Positions 33,707 through 41,525 of a stretch of DNA of 64,000 bases are shown here, piece after piece. Every line of letters starts with the position of its first letter. Position 1 is the first letter of the stretch. The notes beneath the pieces are model-generated. The model did no database searches. It was not told the DNA's origin and saw only the letters and a list, made by a program, of their open reading frames with translations. The position numbers and the translations under genes are program-made. The stretch lies in the NCBI GenBank assembly GCA_023663025.1, contig JAMPIC010000003.1, positions 50,687 to 114,686 on the forward strand, written 5' to 3'. This stretch comes from Prevotella sp. Its GTDB lineage: Bacteria > Bacillota > Clostridia > Oscillospirales > Ruminococcaceae.

Positions 33707-34531
33707 ATGGGAATATCCGCTGCATTTTCGGGACTTTTTTCTTGGTGGGTTTTGGCAATTCTGCTTTTGGGATACGCCGCTTTTGCGGTTGCCGATCTGT
33801 TTAAAAGGCATTTACTGTCAAATACTGTGATTTACTGGATAACAATGCTGCTTGCGCCCTTTGCGGCTGCGGCGGCGGTCATTGCTCCCGTTTCCGAGTT
33901 TTTAAACGGCGCGGACGACAACGGCTTCCATTGGGGCAGGACAATTCTGATTTTTATTCTCGGCGCGGCTCTGCTGGTGCTGACGGCGGTTATTTACATA
34001 AGAGGGCACATTGCTCCATTGCCGAAAAATTCGGAGCCGAATACTTCGGAACAGTACGGCGAAAACAGGCAGATTTCCGCGGCGGCTCGGCTTATAAAAG
34101 TCGGTCTGGTCGGTACGGTTATCTACTTAATACCGTTTGTAAATATGACCTATGAAATCATACTTTTTTTAATAGCGGGAACAACCGCCCTTGTGGGAGT
34201 AACTGCCACGGTGGGAATAAGAGGACTTTTATCCCTTATTTTGATAATTCTAATCGCGTTTTTCGTGCCGATAGCGAACGTTGTCGTGATTTTCATATTT
34301 TGCTTTGTGGGAATTGAATTCGCGCTTTGGGGGGTAACGGCGATAGCGGTTCTCCTGGCGGATATTCTCGTGGCAAACGGCTGTATACGGTACATAGTTG
34401 CCACCGACAAAACTAAGGGGCAAAAGGCTTGGCGGATTTTCCTGTCGCTTATTCCCGCGGTTAATTTTGTGTACGGGATAAGGTGTCTGACAAAAATTAA
34501 CAATCGCTTGAAAGAAACTCAGTTTTCATGA
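33707..34531 (+). CDS. Hypothetical multi-pass membrane protein
   Basis: 274 residues, AGGAGGATGG site. About seven hydrophobic helices (near 10-30, 40-62, 78-98, 128-146, 150-168, 172-190, 195-220). A basic linker with KTKGQKAWRIFLSLIPAVNFVYGIRCLTK closes the protein. A Glu/Asn/Ser-rich loop lies at 105-120. I do not recognise a family. It sits 12 bp after the ATPase gene and before the kor promoter. Likely co-transcribed with the ATPase; function unknown. Confidence 0.7.
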   Translation: MGISAAFSGLFSWWVLAILLLGYAAFAVADLFKRHLLSNTVIYWITMLLAPFAAAAAVIAPVSEFLNGADDNGFHWGRTILIFILGAALLVLTAVIYIRGHIAPLPKNSEPNTSEQYGENRQISAAARLIKVGLVGTVIYLIPFVNMTYEIILFLIAGTTALVGVTATVGIRGLLSLILIILIAFFVPIANVVVIFIFCFVGIEFALWGVTAIAVLLADILVANGCIRYIVATDKTKGQKAWRIFLSLIPAVNFVYGIRCLTKINNRLKETQFS

Positions 34532-34537
34532 TATAAT
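34508..34537 (+). promoter_or_regulatory. SigA promoter of the kor operon
   Basis: TTGAAA (34508-34513), 18 bp, TATAAT (34532-34537), inside the end of the preceding gene. Confidence 0.7.
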
Positions 34538-34561
34538 TTTAAACCGAAAGGAGCTTTGCAA

Positions 34562-34768
34562 ATGGCTAAGATCACTGTTGATTTTGAAAAATGCAAGGGC
34601 TGCGCTCTCTGCACGACGGCTTGTCCCAAAAAGATAGTCGAGCTTCAGAAAGAGAAGCGCAACCGCAAGGGATACTTCACAGCAGTCTGTACAGACGACG
34701 GTCAGTGCATAGGCTGCGCCATGTGCGCCACCATGTGTCCCGACTGCGCAATTGTTGTTGAAAAGTAG
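34562..34768 (+). CDS. korD: Ferredoxin-type delta subunit of 2-oxoacid:ferredoxin oxidoreductase
   Basis: 68 residues from ATG 34562 with AAAGGAGC. Two 4Fe-4S motifs: CKGCALCTTACPKK and CIGCAMCATMCPDC. It passes electrons between the thiamine enzyme and external ferredoxin. First gene of a four-gene unit with the alpha, beta and gamma subunits, with 14 bp to the next gene. Confidence 0.92.
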   Translation: MAKITVDFEKCKGCALCTTACPKKIVELQKEKRNRKGYFTAVCTDDGQCIGCAMCATMCPDCAIVVEK

Positions 34769-34782
34769 AATAAAAGGAGTGA

Positions 34783-35856
34783 ATGATTTTGGAACGCAAT
34801 CTTATGAAAGGCAACGAGGCTCTTGCCGAAGCCGCTATAAGGGCGGGCTGCAAGTGCTTCTTCGGCTATCCGATAACGCCTCAGACAGAAATTTCCGCAT
34901 ATCTTGCCAAACGATTTAAGGCGGCGGGAGGAGTTTTCCTCCAGGCGGAATCGGAGATCGCCGCGATAAATATGGTTCTGGGAGCGGCTTCAACGGGAGT
35001 ACGCGCAATGACGTCCTCGTCCTCGCCGGGAATTTCCCTTAAATCCGAGGGAATTTCCTACATAGCGGGTTCGGATCTGCCCTGCGTTATCATCAACGTA
35101 CAGCGCGGAGGTCCGGGACTGGGCGGCATTCAGCCGTCGCAGGCGGACTACTGGCAGGCTACAAAGGCGCTGGGACACGGTGATTTCCAGCTTTTGGTGT
35201 TTGCTCCCAATTCCGTTCAGGAAATGGTGGATACCGTTATCAAGGCGTTCGACCTTGCCGACGAGTACCGTATGCCCGCAATGATTTTGGCGGATGGGCT
35301 TCTCGGTCAGATGATGGAGCCGGTAACTTTCCCGGAAATTGCCGCAAAGCCCGTTGAGAAGCCATGGGCGACCAACGGTCACGGAAACAGGCGTGAGCAC
35401 AACATCATCAACTCGCTGTACCTCCAGCCGGACGTACTGGAAAACTCCGTCATAGACAGGTTCAAACGCTATGATGAGATCAAGGAAAAGCACGCCGAAG
35501 CGGAGCTTTATCTGACAGAGGACGCGGAGATCGTCGTTACCGCTTACGGAGCGACCTCGAGAGTTGCGAAGTCCGCGGTAAATATGGCCCGCGAACAGGG
35601 TATCAGGGCGGGACTTATCCGTCCCGTAACGCTGTGGCCTTTCCCCGTAAAGCAGTTCAAACAGGCTGCCGAGACTGCGGACAGGTTCTTGTGCGTGGAG
35701 ATGTCCATGGGACAGATGATCGACGACGTTAAGCTTGCAATCGAGTGCTCCAAGCCTGTCGAGTTTTACGGAAGAACGGGCGGAGTTATCCCCAAGCCGT
35801 CGGAAATTCTCGACGAGATAAAAAAGTATGTAAAATGCGCAGGAGGTGTTAAATAA
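34783..35856 (+). CDS. korA: 2-oxoacid:ferredoxin oxidoreductase, alpha subunit
   Basis: 357 residues. Pyruvate-ferredoxin-oxidoreductase-fold subunit: MKGNEALAEAAIRAGCKCFFGYPITPQTE near the N-terminus, the LGAASTGVRAMTSSSSPGISLKSEG loop and QRGGPGLGGIQPSQADYWQA. These match the KorA/VorB class that acts on 2-oxoglutarate or branched 2-oxoacids. AAAAGGAG lies only three bases from the first ATG; an inner TTG is possible. Ends in an ATG overlap with the beta gene, so translation is coupled. Confidence 0.93.
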   Translation: MILERNLMKGNEALAEAAIRAGCKCFFGYPITPQTEISAYLAKRFKAAGGVFLQAESEIAAINMVLGAASTGVRAMTSSSSPGISLKSEGISYIAGSDLPCVIINVQRGGPGLGGIQPSQADYWQATKALGHGDFQLLVFAPNSVQEMVDTVIKAFDLADEYRMPAMILADGLLGQMMEPVTFPEIAAKPVEKPWATNGHGNRREHNIINSLYLQPDVLENSVIDRFKRYDEIKEKHAEAELYLTEDAEIVVTAYGATSRVAKSAVNMAREQGIRAGLIRPVTLWPFPVKQFKQAAETADRFLCVEMSMGQMIDDVKLAIECSKPVEFYGRTGGVIPKPSEILDEIKKYVKCAGGVK

Positions 35857-36629
35857 TGGCAGTCGTATTTGAAAAACCCAAGTCCATGGCGGACGTTACG
35901 CTGCATTACTGCCCCGGCTGCACCCACGGCATAATCCACCGTTTGGTGTGCGAGGTCATTGACGAAATGGGCATCGAGGGCGACACGATCGGCGTATGTC
36001 CCGTAGGCTGCTCGGTTATGGCTTACGATTACTTCAACTGCGATATGATCGAAGCCGCTCACGGACGTGCTCCCGCTGTTGCTACGGGAGTCAAGCGCAC
36101 CAATCCCGACAAGTTTGTTTTCACATATCAGGGCGACGGCGACCTTGCCGCTATCGGCACTGCCGAAACCGTCCACGCCGCCACAAGGGGCGAAAACATC
36201 GTGGTGATTTTCGTGAACAACACCACCTACGGCATGACTGGAGGACAGATGGCTCCCACCACGCTGCCCGGTCAGGTGACCCAGACCACGCCTTACGGAC
36301 GCGATCCCAAGCTTATGGGATATCCCGTGAGAGTGTGCGAAATGCTCGCGACCCTTACGGGAACGGCTCTTGCGCAGCGCGTGGCGGTGAACAGCGTTCC
36401 CCATATACGCGAGGCGAAAAAGGCTATCCGCAAGGCGTTTGAAAATCAGCGGGACAAAAAAGGCTTTTCCATTGTGGAGGTTCTTTCCACCTGTCCCACA
36501 AACTGGGGACTTTCTCCCGTCGACGCTTTAAAGCGGCTGGAGGACGAGATGATACCCTATTATCCATTGGGAGTTTTCAAGGACGCGAACGCGTTCCCCG
36601 ACAGCGAAAAGGAGGGCGAGCAGGCATGA
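35856..36629 (+). CDS. korB: 2-oxoacid:ferredoxin oxidoreductase, beta (thiamine diphosphate) subunit
   Basis: 257 residues. LHYCPGCTHGIIHRLVCEVI carries the Cys pair typical of this subunit. The thiamine-binding motif is TYQGDGDLAAIGTAE followed by the VIFVNNTTYGMTGGQMAPTT segment. Works with alpha, gamma and the ferredoxin subunit. The gamma gene begins within the last four bases (ATGA overlap). Confidence 0.95.
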   Translation: MAVVFEKPKSMADVTLHYCPGCTHGIIHRLVCEVIDEMGIEGDTIGVCPVGCSVMAYDYFNCDMIEAAHGRAPAVATGVKRTNPDKFVFTYQGDGDLAAIGTAETVHAATRGENIVVIFVNNTTYGMTGGQMAPTTLPGQVTQTTPYGRDPKLMGYPVRVCEMLATLTGTALAQRVAVNSVPHIREAKKAIRKAFENQRDKKGFSIVEVLSTCPTNWGLSPVDALKRLEDEMIPYYPLGVFKDANAFPDSEKEGEQA

Positions 36630-37162
36630 CCCACGAAATTCTTTTGGCAGGCTTCGGCGGACAGGGTATTCTGTTCGCGGGAAAAATTCTCGCCTATTCG
36701 GGACTTATGGACGACAAGGAAGTCTCATGGCTTCCCTCCTACGGACCGGAAATGCGGGGCGGCACTTGCAACTGCTCGGTGTGCATTTCCGACGATCCTA
36801 TCGGCTCTCCGCTGGTTCTGGAGCCGTCCGTGCTTATTGTTATGAACACGCCGTCCCTGGAAAAATTTGCGGGAAGCGTTAAACCCGGCGGAACGATAGT
36901 CGTCGACAGCACAATGGTCGACGCAAAGGTAGAGCGTGAGGACGTGAGGACGTTTTACATACCCGCCACAAAGATGGCGCAGGAAAACGACCTTGCGGGC
37001 GGTGCGAACATAATCCTGCTGGGAAAGCTTTTCAGGGAAACGAATATAGTTTCCGAGGAGACGTTCAAAAAGGCGATCGAAAAGGTCGTACCCGCGAAGA
37101 AAGCGGCTCTTGCGGCAAACAACCTCAAAGCGGTGAAGCTCGGGCTTGACTATGCGGACTGA
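36626..37162 (+). CDS. korC: 2-oxoacid:ferredoxin oxidoreductase, gamma subunit
   Basis: 178 residues. ILLAGFGGQGILFAGKILAYSG is the gamma-subunit signature, followed by WLPSYGPEMRGGTCNCSVCIS. Completes a KorDABC enzyme that decarboxylates a 2-oxoacid to acyl-CoA and reduces ferredoxin; 2-oxoglutarate is the usual substrate for this gene order but branched 2-oxoacids are possible. A hairpin follows the stop. Confidence 0.94.
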   Translation: MTHEILLAGFGGQGILFAGKILAYSGLMDDKEVSWLPSYGPEMRGGTCNCSVCISDDPIGSPLVLEPSVLIVMNTPSLEKFAGSVKPGGTIVVDSTMVDAKVEREDVRTFYIPATKMAQENDLAGGANIILLGKLFRETNIVSEETFKKAIEKVVPAKKAALAANNLKAVKLGLDYAD

Positions 37163-37176
37163 TCAATACTGAACCG

Positions 37177-37208
37177 AAAGGACATTCTGCTTTTGCGGAA
37201 TGTCCTTA
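37177..37208 (+). terminator. Hairpin after the kor operon
   Basis: AAGGACATTC (37179-37187) pairs with GAATGTCCTT, with a weak T-run after it. Probable terminator. Confidence 0.6.
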
Positions 37209-37299
37209 AATGTTTAATAATCCGTGCATATACAAACAAATCCAATTCTGCTAAACCGATAATAGGCAGATTTTACGCACTTGACCCGAAAACACGGGA

Positions 37300-37887
37300 T
37301 TATTTTTTTCTGTACCGAAAATCGCATTTTTCACCCCCTTCCGCAATTGTTTCGGTACGTTTCAGTTCCATTCCCATAATGTCCGCCAGCACAAAATCAA
37401 GCCTGCACAAATATTTCGCAAGCTCGGGGCAGCCCTCGTCGCGGCACAGCTTGCAGACCCCGCATTCAAGGTAATCGTACCCAAGATCGTACTCTCCCGT
37501 GCCGGGCAGGACCTCAACCACCCAATCGTTTTCATACCTGCATTTTTGGGAATTTTCTGCCCATTCCAGTCTGCCGGGGAGCTTTTTTACATCGAGATAA
37601 TTTTCGGCGTTTCCCAATACCTTGCGGAACAATTTATTTTCATACAAGCCTTTTTTAAATATTTTGTAATTCTCCTCGGCGGACAGCCCCGTGCAGCGGT
37701 TCAGCGCGATAAAATACGCCGCCATGCAGTACGCGCTTAAAAGCCGGGACGCGCCGATGTCCTTTGCTCTGCCGATAATATTTTTGTACTCGAGGTTTAC
37801 GTCTCTGAAAATATCCTTTTTCAATTGTTTTTTGCAGGAATTTCCGTAAAACCGGCCGTATAATTTTGTGCTGAAATTTTCTTTCAC
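37300..37887 (-). CDS. L-2-amino-thiazoline-4-carboxylate hydrolase-like protein
   Basis: 195 residues. The C-terminal block YDYLECGVCKLCRDEGCPELAKYLCRLDFVLA, here read in pieces, then GMELKRTETIAEGGEKCDFRY matches the ATC-hydrolase family. The enzyme family opens the thiazoline ring to make S-carbamoyl-cysteine, but many homologues are of unknown function. The N-terminal half is mainly helical. It is followed on the same strand after 16 bp by a membrane protein gene, suggesting one transcript. Function assigned by family only. Confidence 0.72.
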   Translation of the reverse strand: MKENFSTKLYGRFYGNSCKKQLKKDIFRDVNLEYKNIIGRAKDIGASRLLSAYCMAAYFIALNRCTGLSAEENYKIFKKGLYENKLFRKVLGNAENYLDVKKLPGRLEWAENSQKCRYENDWVVEVLPGTGEYDLGYDYLECGVCKLCRDEGCPELAKYLCRLDFVLADIMGMELKRTETIAEGGEKCDFRYRKK

Positions 37888-37903
37888 AGTTCCGCCCCCA
37901 AAA

Positions 37904-38623
37904 TTAATTTTTACCGTATTTTTTCGTTAAGACGAGCAGCCCGCAGAACGTCCACAAATTGCCCAAATTGATCCAAGCCGTTCCGAGGGCGTTTGTGAAC
38001 GCCAAATTGGGCAGCCGCAAAATAACAACCGCAATAATTCCGAAAAGAGGTGAAAAAATCCAAGCTTTTTTCGGCAGAATTGTCTGACCTTTCGCAAAAG
38101 CTTTTATTTCGGAAATAATTAAAACCGCAAAAAATATTATAAACAAAATTGTCGCGGGGAGTACAAAATATGCCGCGAATTTCAACGCCTCGCCCATTAA
38201 ATTTTCGGTATCGTACACCGCCGCCCGCTTCAGAAAATACGCCAGCGCACAGCAGGCAATATGCACCGTGTCGCCGAAAATAAGGCAGCCGATTATTCCA
38301 GAGCGGTACATATGGACGTATTTCCCGCTGCCCGCCGCGATAAGGCGGTATATGGAGAAATAGCAGAGACACTCCACGGGAATGCCGATAATCCCTATAA
38401 CAGCCGAAAGGAGTATACGCACGTCGGAAACGTCCAGATACCGCGCAAATACGGGCGGCAAGCCGTTCGCCGCCGTGCTTGCCGAGCCGTAGCCCAGTAT
38501 GACGTCCGAGGCTATGCAGACCAGCGCAAACAGCACTCCCAGCTTCATAAGGTGAGTTATGCGCGGAATGTCAAGACTGCCGCCTATACCGATGTCGTTA
38601 TAATTTTCAGTCGATTTTTTCAT
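37904..38623 (-). CDS. Hypothetical six- to seven-helix membrane protein (DUF6796-like)
   Basis: 239 residues from ATG 38623 (AAAGGAAG upstream; the frame to 38662 is rejected). Helices are visible at about 27-48, 67-88, 92-113, 125-145, 158-185, and 197-215. Loops carry no obvious catalytic residue. LDIPRITHLMKLG at the start and WINLGNLWTFCGLLVLTKKYG at the end resemble small Firmicute DUF6796 proteins. It has its own promoter 68 bp upstream. Function unknown. Confidence 0.7.
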   Translation of the reverse strand: MKKSTENYNDIGIGGSLDIPRITHLMKLGVLFALVCIASDVILGYGSASTAANGLPPVFARYLDVSDVRILLSAVIGIIGIPVECLCYFSIYRLIAAGSGKYVHMYRSGIIGCLIFGDTVHIACCALAYFLKRAAVYDTENLMGEALKFAAYFVLPATILFIIFFAVLIISEIKAFAKGQTILPKKAWIFSPLFGIIAVVILRLPNLAFTNALGTAWINLGNLWTFCGLLVLTKKYGKN

Positions 38624-38690
38624 AATAACCGCTTCCTTTTTCGTGAAAGTATGTTTAAGCAAACTTAGTTATCTAAAGCTAACCAATATA

Positions 38691-38718
38691 ATTATACTCA
38701 TTAAAATAAATTTGTCAA
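38691..38718 (-). promoter_or_regulatory. SigA promoter of the 38623 gene
   Basis: Minus strand TTGACA (38713-38718), 16-bp spacer, TATAAT (38691-38696). Confidence 0.75.
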
Positions 38719-38736
38719 TGTGTTTATCCGAAAAAT

Positions 38737-38772
38737 AAAACGCTTTGTGAAAACTGTTCACAAAGCGTTTTT
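38737..38772. terminator. Terminator after the cohesin-protein gene
   Basis: AAACGCTTTGTGAA pairs with TTCACAAAGCGTTT (14 bp) and is flanked by T-runs. It lies 83 bp after the cohesin gene stop; the gap shows no further gene. Confidence 0.85.
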
Positions 38773-38854
38773 GGATATTTAACAACAGTCGCCGGAAAAT
38801 ATCTCGCAAAGCCTTATATCTCAAAGGCAAGCGGACGGCAGCCGAAAATTGACG

Positions 38855-41500
38855 TCAATAAACGAATACCATATCTTCGAGACGTCTTTTGCGTGCAATG
38901 CGATACCTGCGCTTTTTGCCCGAACGTCTGAGCATTGCGGGCGAATATGCCTGCGGAAGTCTGAGCATATCCGAAACGGGAGTTTCCATGTCGACAGGCG
39001 AGGAGAGAGCGGACGTTCCCGCGCTTGACGAAATGTCCTCGACCGCAGGCTCGGCGGTGAATATTACCGCGTATTCGTCGGTTTTTTCAAATCCCGTAAA
39101 TTCGAGCGAAGTCATTCCGTTTTCGGCAATGCTGCCCACACGGTATTCGGCTTCTCCCGTTTTTCTGTTTCTGCTGTAGAGAGAAGCGTAATAACCGTTG
39201 TAGCGGTCGTTGAGAGATACAGTCAGCTCGGCGGTGAAACCGAATTCTCCGCTGTGGGAAAGCTTTACCGGAACAGCTTTTCTCTCGCTGCCGAGATTGT
39301 CAGCCATATCGGTTATGCTCTTTCTCGGAGATGTGGAAACCTCCATATCCACAGTCCGAGGAGCAGTAACGCTGTTTCCGTTTACAGTCCATACAGCGCC
39401 GTTTTCCATTTTAAGAGAAAGATTTACGTTTCTGTTCTGAATGTATTCCAGTACTTCTTTCGGCAGCTCTGTGGTATCGTTCATTTTTACCGTGACCGTT
39501 TCTCCGTCGGATACGGCGTCCAATTCTCCGCAAACAGCGTTCCAGCCCGATTTTTCGGGAGCTCCGTCAACGAAAGGCTCGACTGTTCCGTTAGCCTCGA
39601 TAGGCGGCATTTCGGCGGCGGACGAAGCACCGTCAACATCATTTCCGTTTACAGTCATTATCACGCCGTTTTCGTTTTTCATCTCAATGCTTACGTTTCT
39701 GCCGCGGATGCTGTCCAGTACATCCTCCGGAAGTTCGGTGCCTCCGTTCATTCTGACCGTTACCGTATCGCCGTCGGAGGCTGTGCTCAGCTCGCCGAGT
39801 ACAGCGTCCCAGCCCGATTTTTCTGGAGCGCCGTCAATGTACGGCTCAGTTTCCGTGTTTTCTGCGGACGTGCCGGGGATTATGTCCTCCGCGCTTTCCT
39901 GTCTTACAAAAGTAACTGTGTACAGCTTTGAATCCACGCCGTTTTCAGCCGTTACCTTGATGACTGCCGTGTTCTTGCCGTCGGCAAAGCCTTTTGCCTG
40001 CTCGATCTCGGCTACGGAACTTCCCGAAGCAGCGGCTGTTTTTATTCTGGGCATGCTTCTTCCGTATGGAACGGCAACGGTATAATCGGTTATTTCGGGA
40101 CTGAATTTCGGATCGAGCTTTCCGCTTGAAACTGTCAGTTTCAGGAGGGACGCGTCGCTGTCCGGTATTTTCACGCTGACGGGAGTGGACGGCGCGGAAG
40201 CGTTCGTATCTGCTGTTTCAGCAGCTCTTACGATAACGTAATACGTCCTGCCCGAGGTTTTTCCCGCAACGGAAGCTCCCGCGTCAAGACTTGCCCATAC
40301 GGCGTTTTCGGGAACGCTTCCGTCCTCGGAGACGATATATTCGTATCCCGGTTCGGCGGCGATTGAAAATCCGTCCGCAAAGGTTCCGCTTATAACGGGA
40401 GACTTTACCTCTCCCGAATAATCGGATCTTCCCGCTTTCAGAGAATTGGACTTCATAAGCCCCTTGCAGTTGTCGGCGGCGATAGTAAGCTGCATTTCAC
40501 GTCCAATGGCAGCATCCTCGGCGGTGACCGTGTAGCTGTCCGCCATGGATACGGACGGATCAGCCCAATCCTTTGCGCTCCAGCAGTATGTAAGTTCTCC
40601 CACAATTTCGGCGTTATAGCCGTCTCTGTAAGTTATCACGGGCGTAAGCACAGTACCCTCCGCGCCGCTTGTGCCGATGGAAACGCTTTCCACAGCATCG
40701 GTCAGGCTGTACTTCGATGTGGTTATCTCCGCAGGGGCGGAAATATCGGAGCTTCCCGTGACGCGCTGATAAACGTAGTAAACGGTATTCGGCTTCAGAC
40801 CGCTTGCTTTTTTGTTCCTGTGCCATTCAAGGCTTTTGGGATCGTCCGTCCTTGTTTCGGTGTAAGCGTATTCGTATCTGCTCGGGAGCTTAAGCGTAAA
40901 TCCCGAAGCGGATATTTTTAAAGCGACGGGGGCGTCGGGCAAGTTTTTCAAGCTTGACGAGGAGACAGCCGCATCATTTCCCGATACCGTTATCTGTCCG
41001 TCGTCGAAAGCAAGCTCCACGTCTGTGAAAGGGTTGTCCGAGTTAAAGTCCGCGCTGAAGTTCTCGCCGCTTTTGGTGGAAAGCTCTATCCCGTAGCTGC
41101 CGTCTGGAGCGTCCTCCTTGATCCTGAACTCCAGTACGGCGATAACTCCGTCCTCGGTAACGGTTCGGCGGCTGTTTGTCCAGCCGACCCTCACGGGATT
41201 TTTTGAAAGCGTTGCGGGGGGATCGAAAGCGTCCGCGCCGAACTTCCCGCCGTCGGAAATACTTACAAGTTCAAGGGCGTCCGCGTTGTAGCCGACCCAC
41301 ACCGCCAATGCGTTAAGACCGCGGTTGTCTTTCAGCGAAATGTTTACGGATACCGTTTCACCCTGCTTTCCGCTGACGTTTCCCACCGAGACCAGCGTTT
41401 CCGCAGACTGTTCCGCGCTTGCGATTATCGCTGCCGCAGGAGCGGTCTGCATAACGCTCATTGACGCTGCGAGCAGCCAAGCTATAGGTTGTTTGTTCAT
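38855..41500 (-). CDS. Cohesin-domain surface protein with duplicated repeat and basic tail
   Basis: 881 residues from ATG 41500 (GGAG eight bases away; GTG 41506 less likely). Signal peptide to about residue 30. Residues about 36-172 are a cohesin domain: SVNISLKDNRGLNALAVWV, GVIAVLEFRIKEDAPDGSY, and DGQITVSG. Two fibronectin-like stretches follow, then a cadherin-like beta-sandwich domain (KLTVSSGKLDPKFSPEITDY, NGVDSKLYTVTF). Two near-copies of a 95-residue unit (each with IDGAPEKSGW or VDGAPEKSGW, and ELPEDVLDSI or ELPKEVLEYI) come next. The end is RRSGKKRRYRIARKRR then LEDMVFVY, not an LPXTG signal. It would act as a scaffold binding a dockerin. Downstream of an LRR-dockerin gene by 25 bp, one operon. 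Confidence 0.85.
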   Translation of the reverse strand: MNKQPIAWLLAASMSVMQTAPAAAIIASAEQSAETLVSVGNVSGKQGETVSVNISLKDNRGLNALAVWVGYNADALELVSISDGGKFGADAFDPPATLSKNPVRVGWTNSRRTVTEDGVIAVLEFRIKEDAPDGSYGIELSTKSGENFSADFNSDNPFTDVELAFDDGQITVSGNDAAVSSSSLKNLPDAPVALKISASGFTLKLPSRYEYAYTETRTDDPKSLEWHRNKKASGLKPNTVYYVYQRVTGSSDISAPAEITTSKYSLTDAVESVSIGTSGAEGTVLTPVITYRDGYNAEIVGELTYCWSAKDWADPSVSMADSYTVTAEDAAIGREMQLTIAADNCKGLMKSNSLKAGRSDYSGEVKSPVISGTFADGFSIAAEPGYEYIVSEDGSVPENAVWASLDAGASVAGKTSGRTYYVIVRAAETADTNASAPSTPVSVKIPDSDASLLKLTVSSGKLDPKFSPEITDYTVAVPYGRSMPRIKTAAASGSSVAEIEQAKGFADGKNTAVIKVTAENGVDSKLYTVTFVRQESAEDIIPGTSAENTETEPYIDGAPEKSGWDAVLGELSTASDGDTVTVRMNGGTELPEDVLDSIRGRNVSIEMKNENGVIMTVNGNDVDGASSAAEMPPIEANGTVEPFVDGAPEKSGWNAVCGELDAVSDGETVTVKMNDTTELPKEVLEYIQNRNVNLSLKMENGAVWTVNGNSVTAPRTVDMEVSTSPRKSITDMADNLGSERKAVPVKLSHSGEFGFTAELTVSLNDRYNGYYASLYSRNRKTGEAEYRVGSIAENGMTSLEFTGFEKTDEYAVIFTAEPAVEDISSSAGTSALSSPVDMETPVSDMLRLPQAYSPAMLRRSGKKRRYRIARKRRLEDMVFVY

Positions 41501-41525
41501 ATTCACGACTCCAATTCATAAAAAA

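Noticed and set aside
38855..41500. LPXTG sorting signal in the cohesin protein
   Set aside because: No LPXTG motif or following hydrophobic helix; the end is basic then LEDMVFVY.
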